From the NCBI RefSeq assembly GCF_025420585.1, contig NZ_JAOEGB010000035.1, forward strand, positions 1-64,000: 64,000 nucleotides of DNA. The letters are read 5' to 3'. Both the position numbers and the translations under genes were made by a program. Source of the stretch: Planotetraspora sp. A-T 1434. GTDB taxonomy: Bacteria > Actinomycetota > Actinomycetes > Streptosporangiales > Streptosporangiaceae. The notes under the pieces were generated by a model. It was not told the DNA's origin. It made no database searches and saw nothing but the letters and a program-made list of their open reading frames with translations. Below are positions 16,723 through 24,159 of the stretch, piece after piece (positions within the stretch are counted from its first letter, which is position 1; each line of letters opens with the position of its first letter).

Positions 16723-17558
16723 GCCGCTCCGCCGTTCTGGTGGACGCCGACTGGGTCGAGGCCAACCTCGACACGCCGGGTGTCGTGCTCGTCGAGGTCG
16801 ACGAGGACACCAGCGCCTACAACAAGGGTCACATCCGCGGTGCCGTGAAGATCGACTGGAAGCAGGACCTGCAGGACCCGGTCCGCCGTGACTTCGTCGA
16901 CAAGGCCGGCTTCGAGGCCCTCCTGTCGTCCCGTGGCATCGCCAACGACGACACCGTCGTCCTCTACGGCGGCAACAACAACTGGTTCGCCGCCTACGCC
17001 TACTGGTACTTCAAGCTCTACGGCCACGAGAACGTGAAGCTGCTCGACGGCGGCCGCAAGAAGTGGGAGCTCGACTCCCGCGAGCTCGTCGAAGAGGTGC
17101 CCAGCCGCCCCGCCACGACCTACACGGCCAAGGACCAGGACCTGTCGCTCCGCGCCTTCCGCGACGACGTCGTGGCCGCGATCGGCAAGCAGAACCTGGT
17201 CGACGTGCGCTCGCCCGACGAGTTCACCGGCAAGCTGCTCGCTCCGGCCCACCTCCCGCAGGAGGCGGCGCAGCGCGGCGGCCACGTGCCGACCGCCCGC
17301 AACATCCCGTGGTCCAAGGCGGCCAACGACGACGGCACCTTCCGCTCCGACGACGAGCTGAAGGGCCTCTACGCCGGCGAGGGCGTCGACTTCAGCAAGG
17401 ACACCATCGCGTACTGCCGCATCGGGGAGCGCTCGGCGCACACGTGGTTCGTGCTGCACGAGATCCTCGACCAGGCCAATGTGAAGAACTACGACGGTTC
17501 GTGGACCGAGTACGGCTCGCTCGTGGGCGTGCCGATCGAGCTGGGGGAGGCCCGCTGA
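16719..17558 (+). CDS. cysA2: thiosulfate sulfurtransferase, CysA2/SseA type
   Basis: 279 residues, two rhodanese domains. The catalytic loop AYCRIGERSAHTWF places Cys233 in the second domain, as in M. tuberculosis CysA2; the first, inactive domain holds GHIRGAVKIDWKQDL. It transfers sulfur from thiosulfate or a similar donor, probably feeding a carrier protein. Coupled by ATGA to DUF4395 upstream and by TGATG to DUF1416 downstream, so one operon controlled by the leader at 16172. Confidence 0.93.
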   Translation: MSRSAVLVDADWVEANLDTPGVVLVEVDEDTSAYNKGHIRGAVKIDWKQDLQDPVRRDFVDKAGFEALLSSRGIANDDTVVLYGGNNNWFAAYAYWYFKLYGHENVKLLDGGRKKWELDSRELVEEVPSRPATTYTAKDQDLSLRAFRDDVVAAIGKQNLVDVRSPDEFTGKLLAPAHLPQEAAQRGGHVPTARNIPWSKAANDDGTFRSDDELKGLYAGEGVDFSKDTIAYCRIGERSAHTWFVLHEILDQANVKNYDGSWTEYGSLVGVPIELGEAR

Positions 17559-17857
17559 TGACTGTTCAAGGTTGCGCCGCACCGGAGCAGACCGTGGCAC
17601 TGCCGGCAGGCATCGACCTGTCGAGCCAGGCCGTGATCCAGGGCGTCGTCTCCGGCGCCGGTACGGCTTACGCCCGCCTGCTCGACCACTCCGGCGAGTT
17701 CACCGGTGAGGTCGTCGTCTCCGACGAGGGCATCTTCCGCTTCTTCGCCGCCCCGGGCCAGTGGACCGTCCGCATCATCGCGGGCGGCGGCATCACGAAG
17801 GACATCTCGGTCGAGGCCAAGCTCGGCGAGGTCGCCCAGCTCGCCGTCGCCGTCTGA
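17558..17857 (+). CDS. sseC: DUF1416 protein, SseC-like
   Basis: 99 residues, DUF1416 family, with a Cys near the start (MTVQGCAAPEQTVALPAG) and beta-rich remainder (VVSDEGIFRFFAAPGQWTVR). SseC proteins are always found behind CysA2-type sulfurtransferases in actinobacteria; the role in sulfur transfer is by association. The start overlaps the cysA2 stop. A strong terminator follows. Confidence 0.9.
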   Translation: MTVQGCAAPEQTVALPAGIDLSSQAVIQGVVSGAGTAYARLLDHSGEFTGEVVVSDEGIFRFFAAPGQWTVRIIAGGGITKDISVEAKLGEVAQLAVAV

Positions 17858-17877
17858 CCTGTCTGATCCAAGCCCCG

Positions 17878-17913
17878 AAAGGCCGGTGCGTCCCCACGGA
17901 CCCACCGGCCTTT
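17878..17913 (+). terminator. Rho-independent terminator of the sulfur operon
   Basis: AAAGGCCGGTG pairs with CACCGGCCTTT (17903-17913). Confidence 0.85.
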
Positions 17914-17953
17914 CCGGTTGGCTATGGCTGTCACCATAGGGAGCGTGTGGGGG

Positions 17954-18115
17954 ATGCCAGAGAATCCGACCTCAGGGAATGTGCCGATCACCGACGAGCT
18001 TGTCGACGAACTCGCAGACGAGGCCGCCGAGGGTTACGACACAGAAGCGCTACGCCGTCGCGGAGGGCGACGAGCGGTCACTCCCGTCTTCGGGGAATGG
18101 CCACGACCTCTATGA
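17954..18115 (+). CDS. small hypothetical protein, possibly a truncated antitoxin
   Basis: 53 residues from ATG 17954. ITDELVDELADEAAEGYDTE resembles the N-terminal tail of actinobacterial CopG-type antitoxins, which normally continue into a ribbon-helix-helix; here it stops after GRRAVTPVFGEWPRPL. A shift to another frame yields MTTDEITRMWRGDE up to 18156. It may be a truncated antitoxin without toxin. Weakly supported. Confidence 0.4.
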   Translation: MPENPTSGNVPITDELVDELADEAAEGYDTEALRRRGGRRAVTPVFGEWPRPL

Positions 18116-18212
18116 CGACCGATGAGATCACGAGGATGTGGCGCGGCGACGAGTAGTGCTCCCCTGCACGCGTGCTGCATCTCCGTAAGCGCTTCTCATA
18201 CGGCTCGAGCCA

Positions 18213-18638
18213 TCAGGTGAGCGGGTTCACCCAGCGCAGGCCGGAGAACCGGGCGAAGTCGGTGTCGGTGGACACCATGGTCAGCCCGTGCTCGATGGCC
18301 AGGGCGGCTAGATGGGCGTCGGGAAAAAGATCGAAGCGCGTCGCTGACGGCATGAGCGACGCCAGCACCTCCCCATGCCTGTCGGTCGGGGTGGGAATCC
18401 ATGCGGGAGGAGCGGTGAGCCATGCTTCTACCTGCGCCCATGCGACCTGCGTCGGCACCGGGTATTCGCTCAGCTTGGGATTCGCCACTATGCGAGCGAA
18501 TGCGAGCAAACTGGGCCATGGCAGGCCGACCCGGGTCCGTCCGCTCAGCTGATCATCGAGCCATGTCTGAGCGGCCTTGTGCTGGGGATACTCCTCGATG
18601 AAGGCGTAGATCAGCACGTTCGCGTCGACAAGGATCAC
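18213..18638 (-). CDS. vapC: VapC-type PIN-domain toxin
   Basis: 141 residues. The PIN acidic residues are visible: MILVDANVLIYAF (first Asp), FDLFPDAHLAALA and MVSTDTDFARF (later Asp residues). PIN toxins are Mg-dependent RNases that cleave tRNA or rRNA. It overlaps the antitoxin stop by ATGA (18635-18638), so translation is coupled. Confidence 0.93.
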   Translation of the reverse strand: MILVDANVLIYAFIEEYPQHKAAQTWLDDQLSGRTRVGLPWPSLLAFARIVANPKLSEYPVPTQVAWAQVEAWLTAPPAWIPTPTDRHGEVLASLMPSATRFDLFPDAHLAALAIEHGLTMVSTDTDFARFSGLRWVNPLT

Positions 18639-18880
18639 AGCAGGTCGCCGTCTTCGAGGTCGTCGAGGACCCCGGCCACGTTGTCCACGTTGGTGACCCG
18701 CAGCCGCCCAACGCTGGCACTGCCCGTTTGGAACCGGCGCGTCGGCTCTACGGTGTCGAAGTTATCCAGTCCCTTGCGCAACGCCTCGTTGACGATGTCC
18801 TTCAAAGTGAGCTTCCGTTCATGGCGCAGCCTTTCAAGGCGTGCGAAGACCTCGTCATCGAGCGTGATGGTAGTACGCAT
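18635..18880 (-). CDS. vapB: VapB-type antitoxin
   Basis: 81 residues. Ribbon-helix-helix N-terminus (MRTTITLDDEVFARLERLRH) for DNA binding, then a disordered acidic tail (VDNVAGVLDDLEDGDLL) that would wrap the toxin. TATGAT lies 7 nt before the ATG (leaderless) and is inside a palindrome at 18883-18912, the likely autoregulatory operator. Confidence 0.92.
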   Translation of the reverse strand: MRTTITLDDEVFARLERLRHERKLTLKDIVNEALRKGLDNFDTVEPTRRFQTGSASVGRLRVTNVDNVAGVLDDLEDGDLL

Positions 18881-18882
18881 GC

Positions 18883-18912
18883 ATCAAATCATAAACGAGA
18901 TGATGATTTGAT
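18883..18912. promoter_or_regulatory. vapBC operator palindrome
   Basis: ATCAAATCAT (18883-18892) and ATGATTTGAT (18903-18912) form a perfect 10-bp inverted repeat with a 10-bp spacer. The left arm contains the presumed -10 hexamer of vapB. VapBC complexes commonly repress through such sites. Confidence 0.75.
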
Positions 18913-19497
18913 GCTAGAAACGAGTTTGCTGGGGCATGCACGCGCCGGTGCTTCCGGTTGACCGGGCTGGATCTGGGCACAGAGGTGGGCCGTGCTGAGG
19001 TCGGGCGGTGGCGGCTGCAAGTCTCTCGAATTCCCGTCGCGCCTGGTGGCGTCCGTCTCATGCACATGCGATGTCGCCGACAGCGTGCTGCCCGACTCAA
19101 TAGCATGCGGCAGGTGTCGCTCAGCCAGTGTCGCGGGGTCAGGGGCTTCCGCCTGGCACGCCACGCTGAGTCATTTCCCGGTTCAAGATCGAATAGCCGG
19201 ATGGTGGGCAACCCACGATGCGCGGCGACCTTTCCACGTCCGAAATAGCTCTGCGCGTGGTGCTTCACCTGTTCGCATGACCCTGACGGAAAATTTGGAC
19301 CGGACATGCTCGGTGAATTACGGGCATGCATATAGGCGGAGTATCGGCGGGGCGCGTTCAAAGAATTTTATGAGTATTTGCTCTTGTTAAATATACTGTT
19401 TGGCAAATTTCGACAAATCGGCCTAAATGGCCTTTACGTGGCCTGTCATTGGAGACATAGTGATCATTGATGTGTCGTCGAGCAGGAAGGGCCGAAT
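18913..19497. other. AT-richer intergenic stretch without a supported gene
   Basis: No recognisable protein. At 19101 TAGCATGCGGCAG stands before a GTG (19114) that opens a 44-codon frame to 19248; the same 13 bases stand before the membrane-protein start at 20328. From about 19300 the sequence is much richer in A/T than its neighbours, which suggests transferred DNA. Confidence 0.5.
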
Positions 19498-19989
19498 ATG
19501 AAGGTTTCACTCCGGACAACTATCGCCGTGGTCGCTCTGGCCTGTGTTGGGAATATCGCCTTAGGCACCTCTGCCCAGGCGTCGGCTGTCGCCACGGTAT
19601 ACGTCGGCGGAGTCCTTCGAGCAAAAGCAGTTCAATCGGGGACCGCGATAGAGGCGCATGACGTCTCCAAGGATGGCTACTCAGCAGTAGTCAGGATTGA
19701 ATGGTTCGGTTTCAATCGCGAGGGCAGCGCCTGCCCGGATAACAATGGCGACGGGTTCCCGGATCCGGGTGATTGTAGCTCTTACACCTCTGGGACATAC
19801 ACTCTGTGGAACCCTCAGGGGGTGAATACCTATACTGAGTTCGACCTGACCCTTCAGTGGTCGAATGACCCAATGTGGTATTTCCCCAGGCGTATCCAGG
19901 CTTGCAGGGGCTCATATGGATCGGGAACCATCTCATCCTGCGGCCCTTGGATGGTGGTGGATGTTAACGATCTCCCTATATGGGGCTGA
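19498..19989 (+). CDS. small secreted protein, unknown
   Basis: 163 residues with a clear signal peptide (KVSLRTTIAVVALACVGNIA, cleavage near TSAQASA). The mature part has four Cys that could form two disulfides (ACPDNNGDGFPDPGDCSSY; QACRGSYGSGTISSC), and NNGDGFPDPGD resembles a Ca-binding loop. Family not recognised. AGGAAGG precedes the ATG. Codon use is less GC-biased than the core genes, so it may be acquired. Confidence 0.7.
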   Translation: MKVSLRTTIAVVALACVGNIALGTSAQASAVATVYVGGVLRAKAVQSGTAIEAHDVSKDGYSAVVRIEWFGFNREGSACPDNNGDGFPDPGDCSSYTSGTYTLWNPQGVNTYTEFDLTLQWSNDPMWYFPRRIQACRGSYGSGTISSCGPWMVVDVNDLPIWG

Positions 19990-20058
19990 CCACTTCTCTG
20001 GATGGGTCAAGATAGCACTGCAGCAACCAATTTGCGACTGTGTTGACAGTCGGTCTGT

Positions 20059-20224
20059 CTAGTGCCCTGACCGGCAAGGTTTGCCCGGAGGGAGCGGTGT
20101 CCAGAGTGGTGTATCGCAAGGCGGAGGAGGAGGTCGTAGCGGAGCCTACGGCCGACGACGACAACGCAGCGAGGTGCCGCACTGGGTGCCGCGACGGGGC
20201 AAAAGATTGACGGGAGGGCACTAG
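20059..20224. mobile_element. MITE-like element, 166 bp
   Basis: The ends CTAGTGCCCT and AGGGCACTAG are perfect inverted repeats, and the similarity continues imperfectly inward (AGTGCCCTGACCGGCAAGG versus AGTGCCCTCCCGTCAATC). CTAG may be the duplicated target. There is no transposase frame inside, so it would be mobilised in trans by an IS with similar ends. Confidence 0.65.
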
Positions 20225-20327
20225 GTGGTCACTGATAGTCGCTAGGGTGTCCAGAGCGCGCGTTCTGGCAGGCGTCGATCTGCACAGTTGTCGCCGCTAA
20301 GGTAGGGCCACCGATAGCATGCGGCAG

Positions 20328-21614
20328 ATGTCCGGAACGTCGGCACTTTCCCTCCCCAGCCAGGCAGCCGCACCACGTGGGTCGTCCTGGATGCTGTCGC
20401 CGTACGCGCTGCCTGCGCATGCCTTGCGCATCGCCGCCAGGTGCGCGCTGCCGCTGATCATCTGGTTCTCCCTGGGCCGCCTCGTGCGCTGGGGGCTGCT
20501 CCTGCTGGCGGCGACGCTCTCGCACGGGTCGTGGTACCAGGCGCGCCTCATCGTCGTGCTGTTCCTGTTCACGCTGGTCGTGATGACGTCCCTCGCCACG
20601 ACCGTGGGCATGCTGTACGTCATCCGCGACGCCTTGATGGAGACCCGGGCAAGGCGCACCGCAGGAGAGGGGCGCGAGGGGATCTTCGGTGCGCTGAACC
20701 GGACCGCTCTCGTGTTCTCCGGTCTCTACATGACGTGGGGATTCGTCGACCAGGATGTGCGAGATTTCGAGAACATTGACATCTTCCGGCAACCGGACAG
20801 GTGGCTGGTCGATCGGTTCGCACACGAAGAAAGCACAGTGGCGCACGGGCTGACCGGCCTGGATGTCAAGGTCTCACTCCTCGCGATGGGGATGGCCTAC
20901 TTGATCAAGACGTTTTTCGGGCGTCGCCACGAGGCGAATGAGGGCCGCTTCTCGGGGATCTTCGCCACCTTCGGCGAGCTTGCGTTCGTCTTCTACGGCC
21001 TCAACGCGACCGCCGCCGCCGTCGGTGCGCGAACGGACTGGATCGGGCATCGCGCCGTTGTCGCGGTATGGCACAACTGGTTCGACGGTGCCAAGGCCGA
21101 CATCCCAGGATGGGAAGCGTTCTGGGGCTTCGTCGGCGAGGTCTGGCCGTACGTAATCGACGCGCTCGCCGCTCCGCTCGCGTGGCTGACCGTCGGCATC
21201 CTGGTCTACGGAGCGTACGCGGAGGACACCCAGACCACGATCAGGGGGACGCGACTGGAGCGGGCCGCGACGCATCTGGAACGGACGCACAGCCTGACGC
21301 GGCGGGCCCTGACCAAGCTGACCGCCGGATGGACGGAACGCTGGGTCCCGCTCCTCAACTCTCTGCGGCTGACCGCGCGTGGGGGCGCTCCGCTGTTCGG
21401 CCTTTTCGCGCTGTGCTACGTCGGGCTGCACATCGGTGGCGACTACCTTGGCCGGGGTGGCCGCTACCTGTTCGCCAGCGACAAGCCATACTTGTGGCTC
21501 GCGACCGATGTGCCCGTCGACTTCGTGGCAGACCTGCTCGTCACAACGCTGTCGATGTGTCTCATCGCGGCGACCTTCGACCTGGCGGCGAGCAGAGACC
21601 GGGCCGGCCGGTAA
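20328..21614 (+). CDS. polytopic membrane protein, unknown
   Basis: 428 residues with about six to eight hydrophobic segments, for example LIVVLFLFTLVVMTSLATTV, LLAMGMAYLIKTFFG, APLFGLFALCYVGLHIGG and FVADLLVTTLSMCLIAATF. No domain recognised. The ATG at 20328 is preferred to 20319 because TAGCAT (20315-20320) stands 7 nt upstream, a leaderless layout. It converges with the three-gene membrane operon (stops 3 bp apart) and may belong to the same locus as the ATPase genes. Confidence 0.75.
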   Translation: MSGTSALSLPSQAAAPRGSSWMLSPYALPAHALRIAARCALPLIIWFSLGRLVRWGLLLLAATLSHGSWYQARLIVVLFLFTLVVMTSLATTVGMLYVIRDALMETRARRTAGEGREGIFGALNRTALVFSGLYMTWGFVDQDVRDFENIDIFRQPDRWLVDRFAHEESTVAHGLTGLDVKVSLLAMGMAYLIKTFFGRRHEANEGRFSGIFATFGELAFVFYGLNATAAAVGARTDWIGHRAVVAVWHNWFDGAKADIPGWEAFWGFVGEVWPYVIDALAAPLAWLTVGILVYGAYAEDTQTTIRGTRLERAATHLERTHSLTRRALTKLTAGWTERWVPLLNSLRLTARGGAPLFGLFALCYVGLHIGGDYLGRGGRYLFASDKPYLWLATDVPVDFVADLLVTTLSMCLIAATFDLAASRDRAGR

Positions 21615-21617
21615 AGG

Positions 21618-22595
21618 TCAGCGGAGGAACCGCAGCACCTGGTCCATCTTCTCTTCGGATTTCACCGAGTCCTTCATCATGTCCGCCACCGACTGGTCAG
21701 GAACGCTTCGCGCCGTGCTCGGGCGCAGCAGGACTTGGACTTCGTCGGCGACAGAAGGAGGAACCACGCCCATCAGTTCCATCCGGTACGGCATGCCCAC
21801 CTTGTTGTCCGCAGTGTCCGGTGGAGTCTCGTCCTTGACCTCTTGGGTGAGCCAGATGCGACCGGACCGGTCCGTCAGGGTGACCTTCGGTGCGCCGTGC
21901 CGGATGGCGCCCTCAGCGTCCAGCGCCGTCCTGATGGCGGTGACCTTCACCCACTGGCGGTCGGAGGTGTCCGGCTTACCGGTCGGATCGGGGATGCGCT
22001 CCAGCCTGACCTGCCAGGACACGTGCTGCCACGTTCCCGCCTGACCTGGCTGGATCGTGTGGATCTGATCTTTCGGCTGAGCGTATTCGTAGACTCGGTA
22101 GCCGAACCATCCGGGGAGGCCGACGGTGAGGACGACGGCGGCCAGGGCTCCAGCCCCCAGCAGGACTGTCCGCCGCCCGCGAGGGGCCGTCCCATTTTCA
22201 CCGGCACGGGGATGGGCATGAGATGGCTGAACGTCAGGCCGCCGGATGTCAAGCGCGGGCGATGGCTCGGCGGGGACCGGTGGCGCGGGTGACGATGGGA
22301 TGGGAGAGGGCTGGGCGGCAGGTGGGGGCATGGCCCGCGTTCCCCTGAGGGCGGGGAAGGGCTGCGTCGACCTGTCCTGTTCCTCGTCGGGCTCGGGCTC
22401 CGGCTCGGGTGGCCACACCCGCCGGTCCCGCGGCTGCTTGAGCGTGCCAGGGATCGGTATCGCCGCAGGCTGGGGCAGCGGACCGCTGTAGGTGATGTCG
22501 TTGATGTCGGTGGGCTGGCTTGGCGGCGGCGCGAACCAGTCGCGCGTGTCCGGGCGCTTCTCGTTCGGCTTTCCGCCCATGGGTGGCTCGCTCAT
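21618..22595 (-). CDS. single-pass membrane protein with exported domain, unknown
   Basis: 325 residues. A long Pro/Glu-rich cytoplasmic part (about 1-145) leads to one membrane segment (TVLLGAGALAAVVLTVGLPG). The exported domain is about 155 residues (TWQHVSWQVRLERI, PKVTLTDRSGRIWLTQEV, MELMGVVPPSV), beta-rich like DUF4352/telokin-like domains. Third gene of a unit coupled by ATGA overlaps. Confidence 0.75.
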   Translation of the reverse strand: MSEPPMGGKPNEKRPDTRDWFAPPPSQPTDINDITYSGPLPQPAAIPIPGTLKQPRDRRVWPPEPEPEPDEEQDRSTQPFPALRGTRAMPPPAAQPSPIPSSPAPPVPAEPSPALDIRRPDVQPSHAHPRAGENGTAPRGRRTVLLGAGALAAVVLTVGLPGWFGYRVYEYAQPKDQIHTIQPGQAGTWQHVSWQVRLERIPDPTGKPDTSDRQWVKVTAIRTALDAEGAIRHGAPKVTLTDRSGRIWLTQEVKDETPPDTADNKVGMPYRMELMGVVPPSVADEVQVLLRPSTARSVPDQSVADMMKDSVKSEEKMDQVLRFLR

Positions 22596-23341
22596 GAGGT
22601 CTTGTTCACCAGTGAGTGGTACTCCTCCGCCCGCGAGATGAGTCGCGTGGTGGCGTCGTCGGAAAGGCCCAGGTCGATCTCTGCCTCAGGCGCGAAGTTG
22701 TCCACGACGATGGCGGAGACCGACGGTATGAAGACCAGTCGCGCTCCGGGTAGCGCCTCCCTGGGCACTTCGAAGACCAGGACGCCGCTGGACCAGAATC
22801 CCGGCTGGAACCACTTGTTGAAGAGCGTGAGGCTCTGGTCCACCTTGTCGGTGGGCTGGTAGCGCTTACCATCCGCAGTAAGGAGCACCGGAGGGCCGAT
22901 CGTGCTCAATTGCACGGGCTCGCGGGGAGCGGTGGCGGAGACATTCGTCAGAAGGAAAAGGTTGCTGGTGCCGACCTTGGTCACGTCGCCGCTGAAATCC
23001 TTGGTGTCCACGGCTTTGGCGGCGGAGACCGACGTCACCTTCACGGTGAATTGGTTTGTTTCTATCGCCTGACCGAGGTTGCCTTTCGTCGTGAGGAACG
23101 AGTTGCGCTGCTCGAAGGGCATGGCGCAGGTCTGCGCGTAGATGGCGGCCGACGCGAGCGCCAGGCCCGCCACGGCACCGGCGGCACGTCGCGCCAGGCT
23201 CTTCCTGGCGCGAGGCTTCCCTGCGGCCCGACCGACCGGTCTGGTGTCCGGCTGTGTCCCCGGCTGTGTCTCGACCTGTGCGTCCACCGGAGTCTCCGGG
23301 TGGGTCACCGCCTGCGTCTCCCCCTGTGTCACCGGCATCAC
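22592..23341 (-). CDS. single-pass membrane protein with DUF4352-like exported domain
   Basis: 249 residues. A repetitive Thr/Gln N-terminus (TQAVTHPETPVDAQVETQPG) with alternating TP/TQ units, then a basic stretch and one membrane segment (AAGAVAGLALASAAIYAQ). The exported domain carries the pattern of DUF4352-like beta sandwiches (ETNQFTVKVTSVSAAKAVDT, then NLFLLTNVSATAP). Overlaps both neighbours by ATGA. Function unknown; it resembles its two operon partners in layout. Confidence 0.75.
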   Translation of the reverse strand: MMPVTQGETQAVTHPETPVDAQVETQPGTQPDTRPVGRAAGKPRARKSLARRAAGAVAGLALASAAIYAQTCAMPFEQRNSFLTTKGNLGQAIETNQFTVKVTSVSAAKAVDTKDFSGDVTKVGTSNLFLLTNVSATAPREPVQLSTIGPPVLLTADGKRYQPTDKVDQSLTLFNKWFQPGFWSSGVLVFEVPREALPGARLVFIPSVSAIVVDNFAPEAEIDLGLSDDATTRLISRAEEYHSLVNKTS

Positions 23342-24015
23342 CCGCGCTCCTGCCGTACGGGAAGGGTGACCTGGGCGGCTACCGCCGGCACGATGGCCTC
23401 GGCTTCACTGCCGGCATCGGTGGGCAGGTCACCCTCTGGTGCGACCTGCCAGTAGTACGTCTGGTCGCGATCGCTGATCTTGTCGTAGACGAAACTTCCC
23501 AAGTCGACAGTGACCGCATTGGGAGCCGTCGCGGTGGGCTCCAACTCGTATTTCACGACGACGGTCGTCGTTATCCCTGGGTGCAACTGCTGGCTCTTGA
23601 TTCCGTAACTGAGCACTGATGCGTCAGGACCGTACTTGGTCTTGATCTCAGGCGTGACGCGGAGGATCGATCCCGCGAAGCCGCTGACCCTTTGAACCTT
23701 GTGACCGGGCTCGGGAACCACACCCACAGTCGTGGTCTTGTCGCCCTGGTTGGTGACTTTTAGGACGAGTTCCAGGTAGCGCTTGGAGCCGCCGAAATCG
23801 TCCTTCTCGGTGGTGTCGATGGCCTTGATGAACTGGGTGCGGAACTGGCCCTGGTCGATCACCTGGCCCTGGGCGACCTTGGGCGGCGGCTCCTCCGGGG
23901 CGTCCTTCAGCCCGCCGAACAAGGCGGTGACGCCGAGCCCTATCGCGCCCAGCGCGGAGGCGACCGGGACCAGGACCGGGCGTCGGCGGCGGGAGCCACG
24001 AGGGGGTGACGTCAT
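23338..24015 (-). CDS. single-pass membrane protein with DUF4352-like exported domain
   Basis: 225 residues from ATG 24015. Basic N-terminus (RGSRRRRP), one membrane segment (VLVPVASALGAIGLGVTALF), then an exported beta domain (RTQFIKAIDTTEKDDFGGSK, RYLELVLKVTNQGDKTTTVG). First gene of the operon running to 21618 and divergent from the coupling-protein-like gene at 24160, which puts both transcription units under one 144-bp intergenic region. Confidence 0.75.
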   Translation of the reverse strand: MTSPPRGSRRRRPVLVPVASALGAIGLGVTALFGGLKDAPEEPPPKVAQGQVIDQGQFRTQFIKAIDTTEKDDFGGSKRYLELVLKVTNQGDKTTTVGVVPEPGHKVQRVSGFAGSILRVTPEIKTKYGPDASVLSYGIKSQQLHPGITTTVVVKYELEPTATAPNAVTVDLGSFVYDKISDRDQTYYWQVAPEGDLPTDAGSEAEAIVPAVAAQVTLPVRQERG

Positions 24016-24159
24016 GGGTAGGGATGGTAGTACGCCCACACTTGAACCATCGGGCGCATTCGTCCCACCGGTGGCCGGAATTACGTCCGAATGGCGAGAA
24101 GCCCGTACTGACAGGGCTTTCAGCTCCTACGCTGTGACCGAGGCGGACATGGAGGGCCC

